DNA of 64,000 nucleotides from Anaerolineae bacterium (GTDB lineage Bacteria > Chloroflexota > Anaerolineae > Caldilineales > Caldilineaceae): assembly GCA_030432295.1 (NCBI GenBank), contig JAUIHI010000001.1:310001-374000 (forward strand), in the 5' to 3' direction. The position numbers were made by a program, and so were the translations under genes. Under the pieces are notes generated by a model, which worked only from the letters and a program-made list of their open reading frames with translations, was not told the DNA's origin and did not search any database. Positions within the stretch are counted from its first letter, which is position 1. Every line of letters starts with the position of its first letter. Below, in pieces: positions 53,501 to 61,620 of this stretch.

Positions 53501-53581
53501 TGTCGGGATCAGATCGAGCATTTCACCGAACGGGAGCCGGTGCATATTGCCCAAGCGTTGGCGGCGGCGCTGAAGGGGTGA
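50522..53581 (+). CDS. FAD-linked oxidase/Fe-S dehydrogenase fusion, YdiJ-like
   Basis: A 1019-residue protein, close to the about 1018 of E. coli YdiJ (D-2-hydroxyglutarate dehydrogenase). The FAD_binding_4 domain (about 55-245, PVLPRGGGSSLAGQAVG) is followed by an FAD-linked oxidase C-terminal domain. A ferredoxin-like Fe-S domain has C601 and onward, and CLGCKACKSECP at 661-672. The C-terminal CCG domains have CCGRP at about 820, GHCHAKAL and SGCCGMAGDFGYE. It probably oxidises a D-2-hydroxy acid and passes electrons to the membrane. A heptad array (52832-52866) encodes the linker SPIPHSAFPTPHS before the CCG part. ATG 50522 was chosen because the frame upstream crosses repeats. Confidence 0.93.
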   Translation: MTLTIPSRSALSAAEMRGPVAETADLLAELKRDIQGEVRFDAYSRMLYSTDASLYQIQPVGVVLPKHAEDMQAAMQIAARHHIPVLPRGGGSSLAGQAVGAALVIDTSKYMDRVLGIDEEAKTVRVQPGMTVGLLNKALGGLGLMLGPDPASAERATVGGSIGNNATGSHSILYGMMADNVQETAVVLADGSTARFGPVAPGDLAALGRGDSLEARIYRELPGLISGVTEQIVARWPKHWRRASGYNLDRLAAALLPADQRARLNPSSPFRPDIVDPARIDRFNISQLLTGSEGTLAAITEATLRLVVKPKFTGLAVVHFDRVIDACASIPAILETDPSASELLDKQLMDLARAQPEWAKKMFFVEGDPEGVLLTEYYGDSAEEVEKKLAHLEDHLRRRGVKGVIRRYVQPQAQADVWSVRKAGLNILMGKRGEYKPISGIEDVSVPPEMLAAYLERILAFAGTQTASKGVAVYAHASAGCLHVRPLLNVKSEDGIAALEALGEFACDLAVEYGGTMSGEHGDGLVRSALNPRLFGPELYEALRGTKAIFDPENRMNPGKIVDAPPIRENLRYGTDYGTIELKTVYDWGSDGGFAPAVEMCNGAGVCRKVGIGTMCPSFHATKDERDTTRGRANGLRNALAGRIPQEELFSPEMYGVMDLCLGCKACKSECPSAVDMARIKSEYLVHYYAENGLPLFNRMMGLLPTLNRLLYRVARPLVPLVNASLASAPAKALFEKIGVHPARTLPKYAPDTFSNWFHARGEARGATSPIPHSAFPTPHSVILFHDTWAEYNHPEVAEAAVRVLEAGGYTVYLAEGRACCGRPLITGGQADKAKPWVDQNVALLAPYAAQGIPIVGIEPSCILTLRDEYPALAADKNRAQILAQHALTFEEFVVREAEGGGFGDIWRETPGRVHLHGHCHAKALVGNEASVAALKRAGYGVQVIPSGCCGMAGDFGYEKDHYEVSRTIGEERLFPAVRAAGKDDLIVASGTSCRDQIEHFTEREPVHIAQALAAALKG
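52802..52866 (+). repeat. Heptad array inside the YdiJ-like gene
   Basis: AGGGGCG, AGGCGCG, AGGGGCG (52802-52822), then ATTCCGC twice, ATTCCCC, ACTCCGC, ATTCGGT (52832-52866). The ATTCCGC unit is the one found at 4919-4974. Confidence 0.85.
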
Positions 53582-53616
53582 GTCGGTAATCGACAGAAGA
53601 GCTTTCAGCCAGATTC

Positions 53617-53667
53617 GTGAAACGAGAAACGTGAGATCGGACAGCGATCTCACGTTTCTCGTTTCAC
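53617..53667 (+). repeat. Perfect 22-bp inverted repeat of heptads
   Basis: Arms 53617-53638 and 53646-53667 are exactly complementary with a seven-base loop; units CGTGAAA, CGAGAAA, CGTGAGA. It lies between two convergent genes and may act as terminator although there is no T run. Confidence 0.94.
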
Positions 53668-53698
53668 AGACAAAACTTACCTGCTGGCTATCGCGTCC

Positions 53699-56600
53699 TT
53701 ACCGATTAATCTGCGGCAGGAAGAGACTGCGGATTTCCGCCAACATTGTTATCTTTTGTGTCTCGGAGAGGGACTGCTGCATCTGGCCGTTCTGGTCGAT
53801 CATCAGCGTGGCAGTGACCAGCGCTTCGCCCACAGCACTCCCCCGGTTGAAGGTGGCAAGCACCTGTCCGGCGCTGTTCGTCGTGCTGGTGATGACCTCC
53901 GCCCCGTCGATTGTGCCCTGCTCCCCGTCGCCGGAGACGCTCAGGCGCACAGCCAGGCCCACCGCTGGATCGCCCCATTTGTCGCTGACGGTGACGGTCA
54001 GAGGCGTCGTCTGGTCCGTGGGCGACAGGACGCTCATTGCGCTGAGCAGTGTCAGTTGATCTGGGAGCGGCGCGGCGATTTCAAGAGTTGTGGTCATCGA
54101 GAGATGAGCTACCGCAATCGAAATCAGCGCCGTGCCGGGGGTGAGGGGCGCAGTGAAGATCGCGTCCACTTTGCCCTGCTGAATGGAAGCGTGGGTGGGA
54201 GAGATGACGCCCAACGACGTAGTAATCGTGACTGGCGTCCCCTCGGCGACGCTGACCATCTGGTCGTCGAAAGCCTGAATCTTCATCGCCGCGGTGTCGC
54301 TTCCGTTGGGACGCAGATTGCCCGCGGAGTTGCGGTTGTCCAGAGAGATGTAGGCGGGCAGGCGGCGACGGGTGACGGAAGCCGTGGTGCTGTCGCTGAT
54401 TGTGCCAGCTTCCTTCTCCGTGAAGGTGACGATTACATCACCTGTCGCGCCGCTGGGCAAGCTGTTGGGGGATGTGGCCGCCATTTTGATCTCTACTGTG
54501 CGGGTCAATGTGCCCCCGGCTACGATACAGAAACCAAAGAGCGCTTCCTGATTGGATATCTTCCAGTCATAGCTCCACCCGCTGGGTACTTCCGTAGAAC
54601 GGTCGTAGCAGTGGGCGACCGAGTCGGCGTTCTTGATAGAGAAACTCAGGGGTGTGATGTCCCCATAGTTGGTGCCGTCACCCAGGGATGTGACTTCCAG
54701 GGGCTGGAAGCTGAAGGGTGTGGAGTCGGAGCGGCTGAAGGATTCGCCGTTGAGGGTTCCCTCGATCCACAGGTAGACAACACCCGGACCGGGCGGCGCG
54801 AAGGCGTCCGAGCCGAAGCGACCGTCGTTCGGTGCGAAGTCGTTGTGGGTTCCGTCGTCGTAGAGGGTGAAGGGGCTGCCAAAGGGCTGGCCGTCCGGTG
54901 TGGTGAAGCGCCCGGTCAGTTGGCTGGCCCCCAGAGAGCGGGTCAGGGGCTGGCCGTCGTTCTCCAGATTCACGCTGATGAGTTGAGAGCCGACCGCAAG
55001 GGTTCGGTCGTTGCCGCCGGTGGCGTTGACGGTGCTGGCACCGATGGAAGAGAAGGTGAAGGTGCCTGCGCCACTATTGCCCGGCGCAACTGTCGCCTTC
55101 CAGTTGCCCTTGCGCCCGTTGACTTTTACCTGTACATACTGGACCAGGCCGGAGGTGATGCAGAGCACATTGGCCGTGTCGGCGCAGCTCACCAGCGCGT
55201 TGTCCGGTGTGCGCACAGCCAGGGGCGCAAAGTTGCCGCTGTAGCCGGTGAGCAGGAAGCCCACGCTGCTGGTCAGCCCGTCCACGGCGACGGTGTAAGT
55301 TTTGGTAGGCTGGACAGGGGCAGGAATGAACTTGTAGCCCATATTGTTCTTCGCGCCATTGCTATCGTTCAGGCTTACCTGCGTCCCAACTGTGCCCGAT
55401 CCATTCTCAATGCCAATTGTCGCTGTGGACGAGTCGATAAAGGACTTGTACTGAAAGCGGATCTCCCCTGTGCTGTTGTTGAGCAGTACCTGATAAGCTC
55501 GCTTGTCACCGGAGGCAGAGCCATCGCCGATGGTGCTGATGGCGAACCAGTCGCTTGTGCTCCTTGTGGATACGTCCACTTGCAGGGCATCGGACGCGGA
55601 GGGTGCAGTGCCCGCCGCCGCCACATTGGGCGGATTGTGCCAGTAGAGATCGTCCCACAGGGGGTAGAGAGCGTTGTTGGGCTGGTTGGCATTGGGAATG
55701 GCGGTATTGTTGGCTTGGGCTGCCGGGGCCAGGGTTCCAAAGGTCAGATAGCCGTGGCGATAGATGTGTGCCCTGTTCTGTACGTTTCCATAATAGGAAA
55801 AGGCGCTGGGCAGGTCTACGGTGACCACCGGATTGGGCGTGCCCCGGTTGGTCCCCCCGGCGGCCGGCGTCGTGTCGATCCAGCTATACTCCCAGGAGTT
55901 GAGTTTGTCGTAGAGGTAGGTAGGATTGTTGCTGACGTAATCGCTCCAGCGGCCCGCGCCCGCGCTGTGGGTGAGCTGGGCGCGCAGGATGTCGGCGGCA
56001 GCCTGGGTCTGGTTCGGGTCCACAAAGAGGAACTGGCCGCCACTGCCCAGAGAGGTGAGCAGATAGGGGACAATGCCGCCGGGCTGGGTGGCGTTGGCTC
56101 CCAGGCCCAAAAGGTTCTTGGCCGCGCCGCTCACCTCCTGGGGATCAGGCGTGGCCGAGTTGCAGCCACCCATCACCGCAAAGGATCCCCGCATCTGGCG
56201 GTTGTTCAGTGACTTGACCAGAGACTCCACACTGACGCTTTGCAGGGCGTCGCCGTCGGTAAAGAGCCAGACATCCCCTTTCATCTTCGGCCCGATGGCC
56301 TGGGACATCGCCCGCAAAGACTCCACCTGGCAGTTGGGGTCAAGGGCAGCGTTGGCCGTCAGGCTGTTGATACCGGGCGTCACCAGATCGGGATAGAATT
56401 TGCCCGCCAGTACTTCGGTGTTGGTGGTCTTTGTGTTGTCGAAGGTGTAGAGGCTGAACTCTGTGCCCTTCGTGCTGGTCTGGGCAATGTCGCTGACCTG
56501 TTCGTTCAGGACGGTCTTGACCGCATTCAGCTTCGTCCCGGCCATACTCTTGCTCACATCGCTGATCAGCACCAGATGCTTCCACCACTGGTAGGCGCTG

Positions 56601-58111
56601 GATTTGGCATCGGCGGCCAAATTGGTGAAGTTGAAGGCCGAGGTTTTGCTGTCCCCGCTGTCCCCGCTGGCCGCGCTGACTGCACTGGTGGTGAAGGGGT
56701 TGGCGACGCCCGTATTCTGGACAATCACCGCGGCTACATCTGCGTCGGATTGCTTCTTCAACGCCTGCCATGCCCGGAAGTATTCGGGAATGGTGCATTC
56801 CTCGTCACCCCATTGATCGGCAAATTCGTCGTGGGTGAAGACCTCCTGAATCTGGGAGTGATCGAACTGGATCCGGTCCTGTACGTCATCAGCCCCGTCG
56901 AACAGATCCCAGAACATCGCTGCAATAGCCATCTCGTTATATTGCGAGGAAAGCGTGGTTGTCACCACAGTTCCCGGCGGCGACCCCACCGTAGATGTTA
57001 TAAATGCGCGGTGCCAGGTTTCTAGGTTGATAGCACCGCCATCGATATAGAGATTCGCTTGTGGATAACCCATCTCCGCCCGAACTGCGCTCTGGAAATA
57101 GTCGTTGTATCCCTCGCTCCAGGCAAACTCCAGGTCATCCAATATCTCGTTGAAGTTGTGAGGCCCGCCCGGATTTTCATCGCACGAATACTTGTCTTCA
57201 ATAAAGTGGCCATATTCGTGGATGATTGGTGATTCATCCCAGGCATCCCCATTACCAAATCCATCGATTGTGATCTCGTCCCAAGCGCCGTAGTAATAGC
57301 TGGTAAGCGGTCTTTCGTCGTATCCCAATTCCCACTGAACATCCGCGGTCAAATCGAGAAACCCATCCTCGCCTGCGATGCCACCGTTTAAGTTGAAGAA
57401 TAACCAAGCGTCAAGGATTGCATCCGCAATGTTGAACGCCCCGCTCTGATCCGCGGTCAACCTCAGATCGATGGGAAAGCTGCCACCGCTCTCGTTGCCA
57501 AAAATCTTGGAGTCGAAGTGATAAAGCCTGTCGATGCCGCTAATGTTGGTTACATTGACAACCTCGTGCCCGTGAACAGGATCAATGAGTTCCGCATATA
57601 GACGTAGATAAAGTTCCAGCGCGCCGCCCAAGGGGCCATCGTTTTCGCAGATATGGAAGCTATAGCTTCCATCCTCGGCGATATAGGCGCTTGCATACAA
57701 GTCATCTTCAATGGGGTCCTCCTCCCGCAGTTCCAGCAGGGCAAAGCGCACAGGCACATATTCGTCTTCTGTATACGTGCCATCAGAGATTGGAGTACGC
57801 TCTATCCGCAGTACCTTGCCAGAGACATCGAAGCAGGGATCGTCACTTGCCGCTCGTCCAGCGCGGTCGGCTGCAATCACCTCTCCGACAATCGTCGGAA
57901 TTTCCGTTTCCATTGGGTTTGCGCCCTGGCTTTGGCCGCCCGCCATCAGCGGCTGTCCATCTGGCCCGTAGATGACAGGCTCGTGGGCCTGGGCCGCGCC
58001 GATTGGCAGCATTCCCAGCAAAATAGCGAGGGTAAGGAGAAGGGAGAGAATTCTCCGCCCGGACCTGAAGGAGAAAAACGCTCTCCTTTGACTGCGCTGT
58101 CGTGTGTGCAT
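53699..58111 (-). CDS. Giant exported metalloprotease-like protein with VWA domain
   Basis: A 1470-residue protein; ATG 58111 has AAAGG nine bases upstream. A signal peptide (ILSLLLTLAILLGMLPIGAAQA) is followed by a zincin-type domain with HEYGH (298-302) and a downstream Glu in AWSEGYNDYF (about 333), the expected third zinc ligand. A von Willebrand A-like domain follows from about 511, with MIDAS residues DVSKS (518-522) and later VWLFTDGDAL. Beta-rich modules come next (FTLYDDGTHNDFAPNDGRFG; Ig-like segments near the end, PLTVTVSDKWGDPAVGLAVR). The last residues are RSLFLPQINR, the LP-x3-R terminus. Substrate unknown. Confidence 0.88.
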   Translation of the reverse strand: MHTRQRSQRRAFFSFRSGRRILSLLLTLAILLGMLPIGAAQAHEPVIYGPDGQPLMAGGQSQGANPMETEIPTIVGEVIAADRAGRAASDDPCFDVSGKVLRIERTPISDGTYTEDEYVPVRFALLELREEDPIEDDLYASAYIAEDGSYSFHICENDGPLGGALELYLRLYAELIDPVHGHEVVNVTNISGIDRLYHFDSKIFGNESGGSFPIDLRLTADQSGAFNIADAILDAWLFFNLNGGIAGEDGFLDLTADVQWELGYDERPLTSYYYGAWDEITIDGFGNGDAWDESPIIHEYGHFIEDKYSCDENPGGPHNFNEILDDLEFAWSEGYNDYFQSAVRAEMGYPQANLYIDGGAINLETWHRAFITSTVGSPPGTVVTTTLSSQYNEMAIAAMFWDLFDGADDVQDRIQFDHSQIQEVFTHDEFADQWGDEECTIPEYFRAWQALKKQSDADVAAVIVQNTGVANPFTTSAVSAASGDSGDSKTSAFNFTNLAADAKSSAYQWWKHLVLISDVSKSMAGTKLNAVKTVLNEQVSDIAQTSTKGTEFSLYTFDNTKTTNTEVLAGKFYPDLVTPGINSLTANAALDPNCQVESLRAMSQAIGPKMKGDVWLFTDGDALQSVSVESLVKSLNNRQMRGSFAVMGGCNSATPDPQEVSGAAKNLLGLGANATQPGGIVPYLLTSLGSGGQFLFVDPNQTQAAADILRAQLTHSAGAGRWSDYVSNNPTYLYDKLNSWEYSWIDTTPAAGGTNRGTPNPVVTVDLPSAFSYYGNVQNRAHIYRHGYLTFGTLAPAAQANNTAIPNANQPNNALYPLWDDLYWHNPPNVAAAGTAPSASDALQVDVSTRSTSDWFAISTIGDGSASGDKRAYQVLLNNSTGEIRFQYKSFIDSSTATIGIENGSGTVGTQVSLNDSNGAKNNMGYKFIPAPVQPTKTYTVAVDGLTSSVGFLLTGYSGNFAPLAVRTPDNALVSCADTANVLCITSGLVQYVQVKVNGRKGNWKATVAPGNSGAGTFTFSSIGASTVNATGGNDRTLAVGSQLISVNLENDGQPLTRSLGASQLTGRFTTPDGQPFGSPFTLYDDGTHNDFAPNDGRFGSDAFAPPGPGVVYLWIEGTLNGESFSRSDSTPFSFQPLEVTSLGDGTNYGDITPLSFSIKNADSVAHCYDRSTEVPSGWSYDWKISNQEALFGFCIVAGGTLTRTVEIKMAATSPNSLPSGATGDVIVTFTEKEAGTISDSTTASVTRRRLPAYISLDNRNSAGNLRPNGSDTAAMKIQAFDDQMVSVAEGTPVTITTSLGVISPTHASIQQGKVDAIFTAPLTPGTALISIAVAHLSMTTTLEIAAPLPDQLTLLSAMSVLSPTDQTTPLTVTVSDKWGDPAVGLAVRLSVSGDGEQGTIDGAEVITSTTNSAGQVLATFNRGSAVGEALVTATLMIDQNGQMQQSLSETQKITMLAEIRSLFLPQINR

Positions 58112-58195
58112 TGGGACCAACCTTTCTTTGAGAAAAGAACGAAAACGGCGTGAAACGAACTTCTGTGTCCATAGGGCAACGGGGATTTTGGGGCA

Positions 58196-58552
58196 TTATT
58201 CAGACGTTGCAAGCAGTTCAGTCACCTCCACAATGCGTGTGAATGGCAGTTCATTGGCCTCGTAGATGTCGCGAATATCGATCGCGTCCATCGCTTCAAA
58301 AAGCCAGAGGACCAGCCCATCCCCTGGCACGACAAAAGAGAGGAGATAGCGAACTGGCTGGCCGTGGGCTGTGGAATGTGTGCGGCTGGCCAGCACGGCT
58401 CTTTGCAGCGTTTCCAGCGCTTCCCTGCTTGCGCCCGCGACAATGGATTCCGCCAGAAAAGTGTTGATTTTGCCCTCCCTCCCAATCGGTAGCAAGCGAT
58501 TGGGCTTCCTTTGCCAGGCGTTTGTTCGTTGTGACAGCGGGTGCTGATGCAA
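58196..58552 (-). CDS. Small DUF4242-like protein (start uncertain)
   Basis: Up to 118 residues. The part from KINTFLAESIVAGASREALE through VRYLLSFVVPGDGLVLWLFE to NELPFTRIVEV resembles DUF4242-type small ferredoxin-like proteins. The frame can open at TTG 58552, which lacks a ribosome site. A strong GGGAGGGAGG instead lies immediately before KINTF, where the codon in the start position is ATC. The function is unknown. It sits between the metalloprotease and the SARP-like gene on the same strand. Confidence 0.6.
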   Translation of the reverse strand: MHQHPLSQRTNAWQRKPNRLLPIGREGKINTFLAESIVAGASREALETLQRAVLASRTHSTAHGQPVRYLLSFVVPGDGLVLWLFEAMDAIDIRDIYEANELPFTRIVEVTELLATSE

Positions 58553-58605
58553 GTGTAACGGGCCGCGTTTATAAGCGCGCTTAAATAATGACTACAAACA
58601 AAAAA

Positions 58606-58639
58606 GAGGTGGCCCAGCGTATATATGCTGGGCCACCTC
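58606..58639 (-). terminator. Terminator of the SARP-like gene
   Basis: GAGGTGGCCCAGC (58606-58618) pairs exactly with GCTGGGCCACCTC (58627-58639); read on the minus strand the stem is followed by T6. A smaller hairpin CGCAAGC/GCTTGCG precedes it (58696-58714). Confidence 0.88.
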
Positions 58640-58723
58640 GACGGATTGTTTTCATTTTGGGGTGCTGTGCCCGTCGCACTGTCAATGCGGGCTGCCGCAA
58701 GCGAACAGCTTGCGTTACGGAGC

Positions 58724-61585
58724 TTATCCGGCGCGCAGACGTTCGTAAAGTGCCTGTGTCTCTGGGGAGGGCAGGGCGGCAAACTCCTTTTTGATCGTCC
58801 GGGCAAGCTCTGTGTAGACGCGCAGGGCCTGTGCCCGTTCGCCCATCTGGGCCAGACAGCCCATCAATTCCCGATAGGCGGCTTCCAGATAGGGGTTGTG
58901 GCTGATAGCCCGGCGGTAGAGAGCCGCGGCCGCCTGGTAATCCTTCCCGTCCCAATGGCGTTGAGCCAGGGCAAAGAGCAGTTCCACAAATTGCTGCGCC
59001 AGTCTCTCGCGCAGAGGCAGATACCATTCCCCCGGGTTGGCGTCTGCCAGGAAGTCGCCCTGGTAGAGGGCCAGAGCCTGCTGGATGTGGGGTATGGAGT
59101 CGGTGTTATGCTGTATGGCCGTAAATTCTTCTGCGTCGTACCAATAGCCGAGGGAACGATTGAAATGGTATTTCTCTTTGTCAAAGATTACCCACTCGTT
59201 GCGGCCCAACGCCCTGCGCAAGTGGTGGAGTGTCACGCCCAGGTTGCGGCGTAGCTGCTCTGGTGAGGCATCAGGCCAAAAGACCAGCCCGATCTCTTCC
59301 CGACTGGCTGTCCCTACTGTCGCCAAATAGAAGAGCAGTTCCCGCGCCTTGGAATAGGTCCAATCCGAAGTGGTGATGGCTCGCCCATCCAGCACAACAC
59401 GAACCGGCCCCAAGGCATAGAGTTTGAGCGGGACAGAGGCAGCCGCAGGCATAACACTTGAAACAGTTGGCTCTGGCCCAACGGTCAAGCTGAGCGCGAT
59501 CTCCGCTGCATCCTCTAGGCCCCAATGCTTTCCCTCTTCCCAGTCCGCGGCAAAGGCTGTTGCACCCAGCCCGGTACGCACAAGCTCCACTGCTGCATTG
59601 TGGGCGGGCTGTTCCAACGGGTGAAAGTGAGTCTGCATAGTAGAAAATTGGCGATCGGCTGCCCCAAAGAGCCGTGCTGCCGGGTGGTGATCCCCAGCAG
59701 CCGCCGCAACCCAGGCCACGCCATCGATGGCATAGGCCACCCCGCGCAGATTGTTGAGCGATCGGCGCACAACCAGACTCTCTTGGAAGGCGGCCAGAGA
59801 GTGAGAATAGCGGCCTTCCAGCCAGCAGAGATGGCCCAGACGCCAGAGCGCGGCCGCCATCAGATTCAGGTCTTTCCCCGCCTGCATAAGTCGCAAGCTC
59901 TCTTCCAGCAGGCTGTGGGAGCGCGGATAGTCGCCCTGGGCCAATGCCAGCCAGGAGGCATAAAAGAGCAAATTGTAGATACGCACCGGGTCGTTGATCT
60001 GGCGTGCGGCATCCAGCCCCCGTCGGATGTATGGCTCGGCTTCGTGTGGATCCCCGCTGCCAGCCAGCACAAAAACCAGACCGCTACAGGCCAGGGCAAT
60101 CGCAGAAAGGTCCTTCAATGCCTCGCCAATCGCCAGAGCATCCGCATAAAATGTGGTGGCTGTGGCCGCGTCGCCGTGCAAAAGTGTGAAAAAGCCCAGA
60201 TAGTTGAGCGCTTCAGCCCGGGTGGCGGAGGGGGCACTGTTTTCCGGGTGGGCCAGCAGTTTGGGTAGATAGAAACGGGCTTCGTGTACGTAGCCTTTGC
60301 GATCCCAATAGTGGCGCATCAGACAGGCCAGGCGTAGCCCGTGCCCAGCCTCGCCCGCTTCTTGTGCGCTCCATTCAATGGCTGCCTGGAAATTCTCGTA
60401 TTCGGCATCCATCTCGGCCAGCCAGCTATTCTGTTGCTCGTTGCCGATCCTTGGAAAGATCGACTCGGCGCGCTGCAAAAGCCAGTCCCGGTGGCGACGG
60501 CGCACACTGGCCTTGTGGCCCGGGCTTTGCAGCTTTTCCAGGCCATATTGACGGATGGTTTCAAGCAGCGTATAGCGCGCGCCCTGCCCATCTCGCTGCT
60601 CGACCACCACCAGCGACTTTTCCACCAGCCGGGTCAGCACATCCAGGGCCGTATCGTCCACAAAAGCGGACTCGTCCGCCACGAGATATTCAACCGCATC
60701 CAGTGTGCATCCACCCACAAACACAGAGAGACATTGCAACAATTCCCGCTCCGCCGCGGAAAGGAGGGCATAGCTCCAGTCGATAGTCGCGCGCAGGGTC
60801 TGGTTGCGGGGCAGAACCGTGCGCATATCTGCCTTGAGCAGCCGGAAACGATCGTCCAGGCGTGCGGCAATCTGCTCCACCGACAGTACTTTGACCCGGG
60901 CCGCGGCCAACTCAATCGCCAGGGGCATCCCGTCCAGCCGTTGGCAGACCCGAACGACCGCTGGCGCGTTTTCAGGTGTCAGTCGAAATTGGGGAAAGGC
61001 GGCGGTGGCCCGTTCGATCCACAGGCGAATTCCGGGGTAGTCGAGCAACTCTGCGAAGGGCGGCTCTGTTCCTCGCCGGGGCACGGAGAGCAGGGGCGTC
61101 AGCCAGATTGTCTCGCCGGGGATTTTGAGCGATTCCCGACTTGTGGCCAGTATTTGCAGGTGTGGACAACCACTGAGCAGTCTCTGCACCAGATCTGCAC
61201 AGCCATCGATTAAGTGTTCGCAGTTGTCAATCATCAGAAGCAGATGTCTTGATTCGAGGTATTTGACCAGTGTAGTCGTCACTTCTTCTTTTGGATTGGT
61301 TGCTATCTGTAGTGCATTTGCCACAGCTTGCCCAATCAGCCGCTCATCCACAACCAGGGACAGATCGACCCATCCCACCGCGTCAGGATATGTCCTTGAC
61401 AGGACAGCGCCCAGACGGATGGCCAGGCGGGTCTTGCCGCTGCCAGCCGCGCCGGTCAGGGTGAGAAGACGGATGGGGTTGTTATCTTGGGTCAACAGAT
61501 GGCGCAGTGTGGCTACGTCCTGCTCGCGCCCGATCAGACTGGTAAGAGGTGAGGGAAGTGTGTTGTCGGAGCCGAACTGTGGCAT
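58724..61585 (-). CDS. SARP-like transcriptional regulator with permuted domain order
   Basis: A 953-residue protein. The ATPase comes first: IGREQDVATLRHLL, P-loop GAAGSGKT (45-52), LLLMIDNCEHL, ATSRESL and RLDGMPLAIELAAARV, as in LuxR/AfsR-type STAND ATPases. A TPR-like region follows (about 400-690), then at about 720-820 an OmpR/SARP-type winged helix (KLYALGPVRVVLDGRAITTS, ASREEIGLVFWPDASPEQLR, RNLGVTLHHLRRALG) and a BTAD domain to the end (LYQGDFLADANPGEWYLPLR, EAAYRELMGCLAQMGERAQA). In AfsR-type proteins the DNA-binding and BTAD domains are N-terminal; here they are C-terminal. It lies 35 bases downstream of the lipase gene. Confidence 0.93.
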   Translation of the reverse strand: MPQFGSDNTLPSPLTSLIGREQDVATLRHLLTQDNNPIRLLTLTGAAGSGKTRLAIRLGAVLSRTYPDAVGWVDLSLVVDERLIGQAVANALQIATNPKEEVTTTLVKYLESRHLLLMIDNCEHLIDGCADLVQRLLSGCPHLQILATSRESLKIPGETIWLTPLLSVPRRGTEPPFAELLDYPGIRLWIERATAAFPQFRLTPENAPAVVRVCQRLDGMPLAIELAAARVKVLSVEQIAARLDDRFRLLKADMRTVLPRNQTLRATIDWSYALLSAAERELLQCLSVFVGGCTLDAVEYLVADESAFVDDTALDVLTRLVEKSLVVVEQRDGQGARYTLLETIRQYGLEKLQSPGHKASVRRRHRDWLLQRAESIFPRIGNEQQNSWLAEMDAEYENFQAAIEWSAQEAGEAGHGLRLACLMRHYWDRKGYVHEARFYLPKLLAHPENSAPSATRAEALNYLGFFTLLHGDAATATTFYADALAIGEALKDLSAIALACSGLVFVLAGSGDPHEAEPYIRRGLDAARQINDPVRIYNLLFYASWLALAQGDYPRSHSLLEESLRLMQAGKDLNLMAAALWRLGHLCWLEGRYSHSLAAFQESLVVRRSLNNLRGVAYAIDGVAWVAAAAGDHHPAARLFGAADRQFSTMQTHFHPLEQPAHNAAVELVRTGLGATAFAADWEEGKHWGLEDAAEIALSLTVGPEPTVSSVMPAAASVPLKLYALGPVRVVLDGRAITTSDWTYSKARELLFYLATVGTASREEIGLVFWPDASPEQLRRNLGVTLHHLRRALGRNEWVIFDKEKYHFNRSLGYWYDAEEFTAIQHNTDSIPHIQQALALYQGDFLADANPGEWYLPLRERLAQQFVELLFALAQRHWDGKDYQAAAALYRRAISHNPYLEAAYRELMGCLAQMGERAQALRVYTELARTIKKEFAALPSPETQALYERLRAG

Positions 61586-61620
61586 AGAGGATGACAGAAA
61601 ATAGAGTGGAGACGATACTC

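Noticed and set aside
53756-56212. 818-codon open frame on the plus strand
   Set aside because: Antisense to the metalloprotease-VWA gene; no domains.
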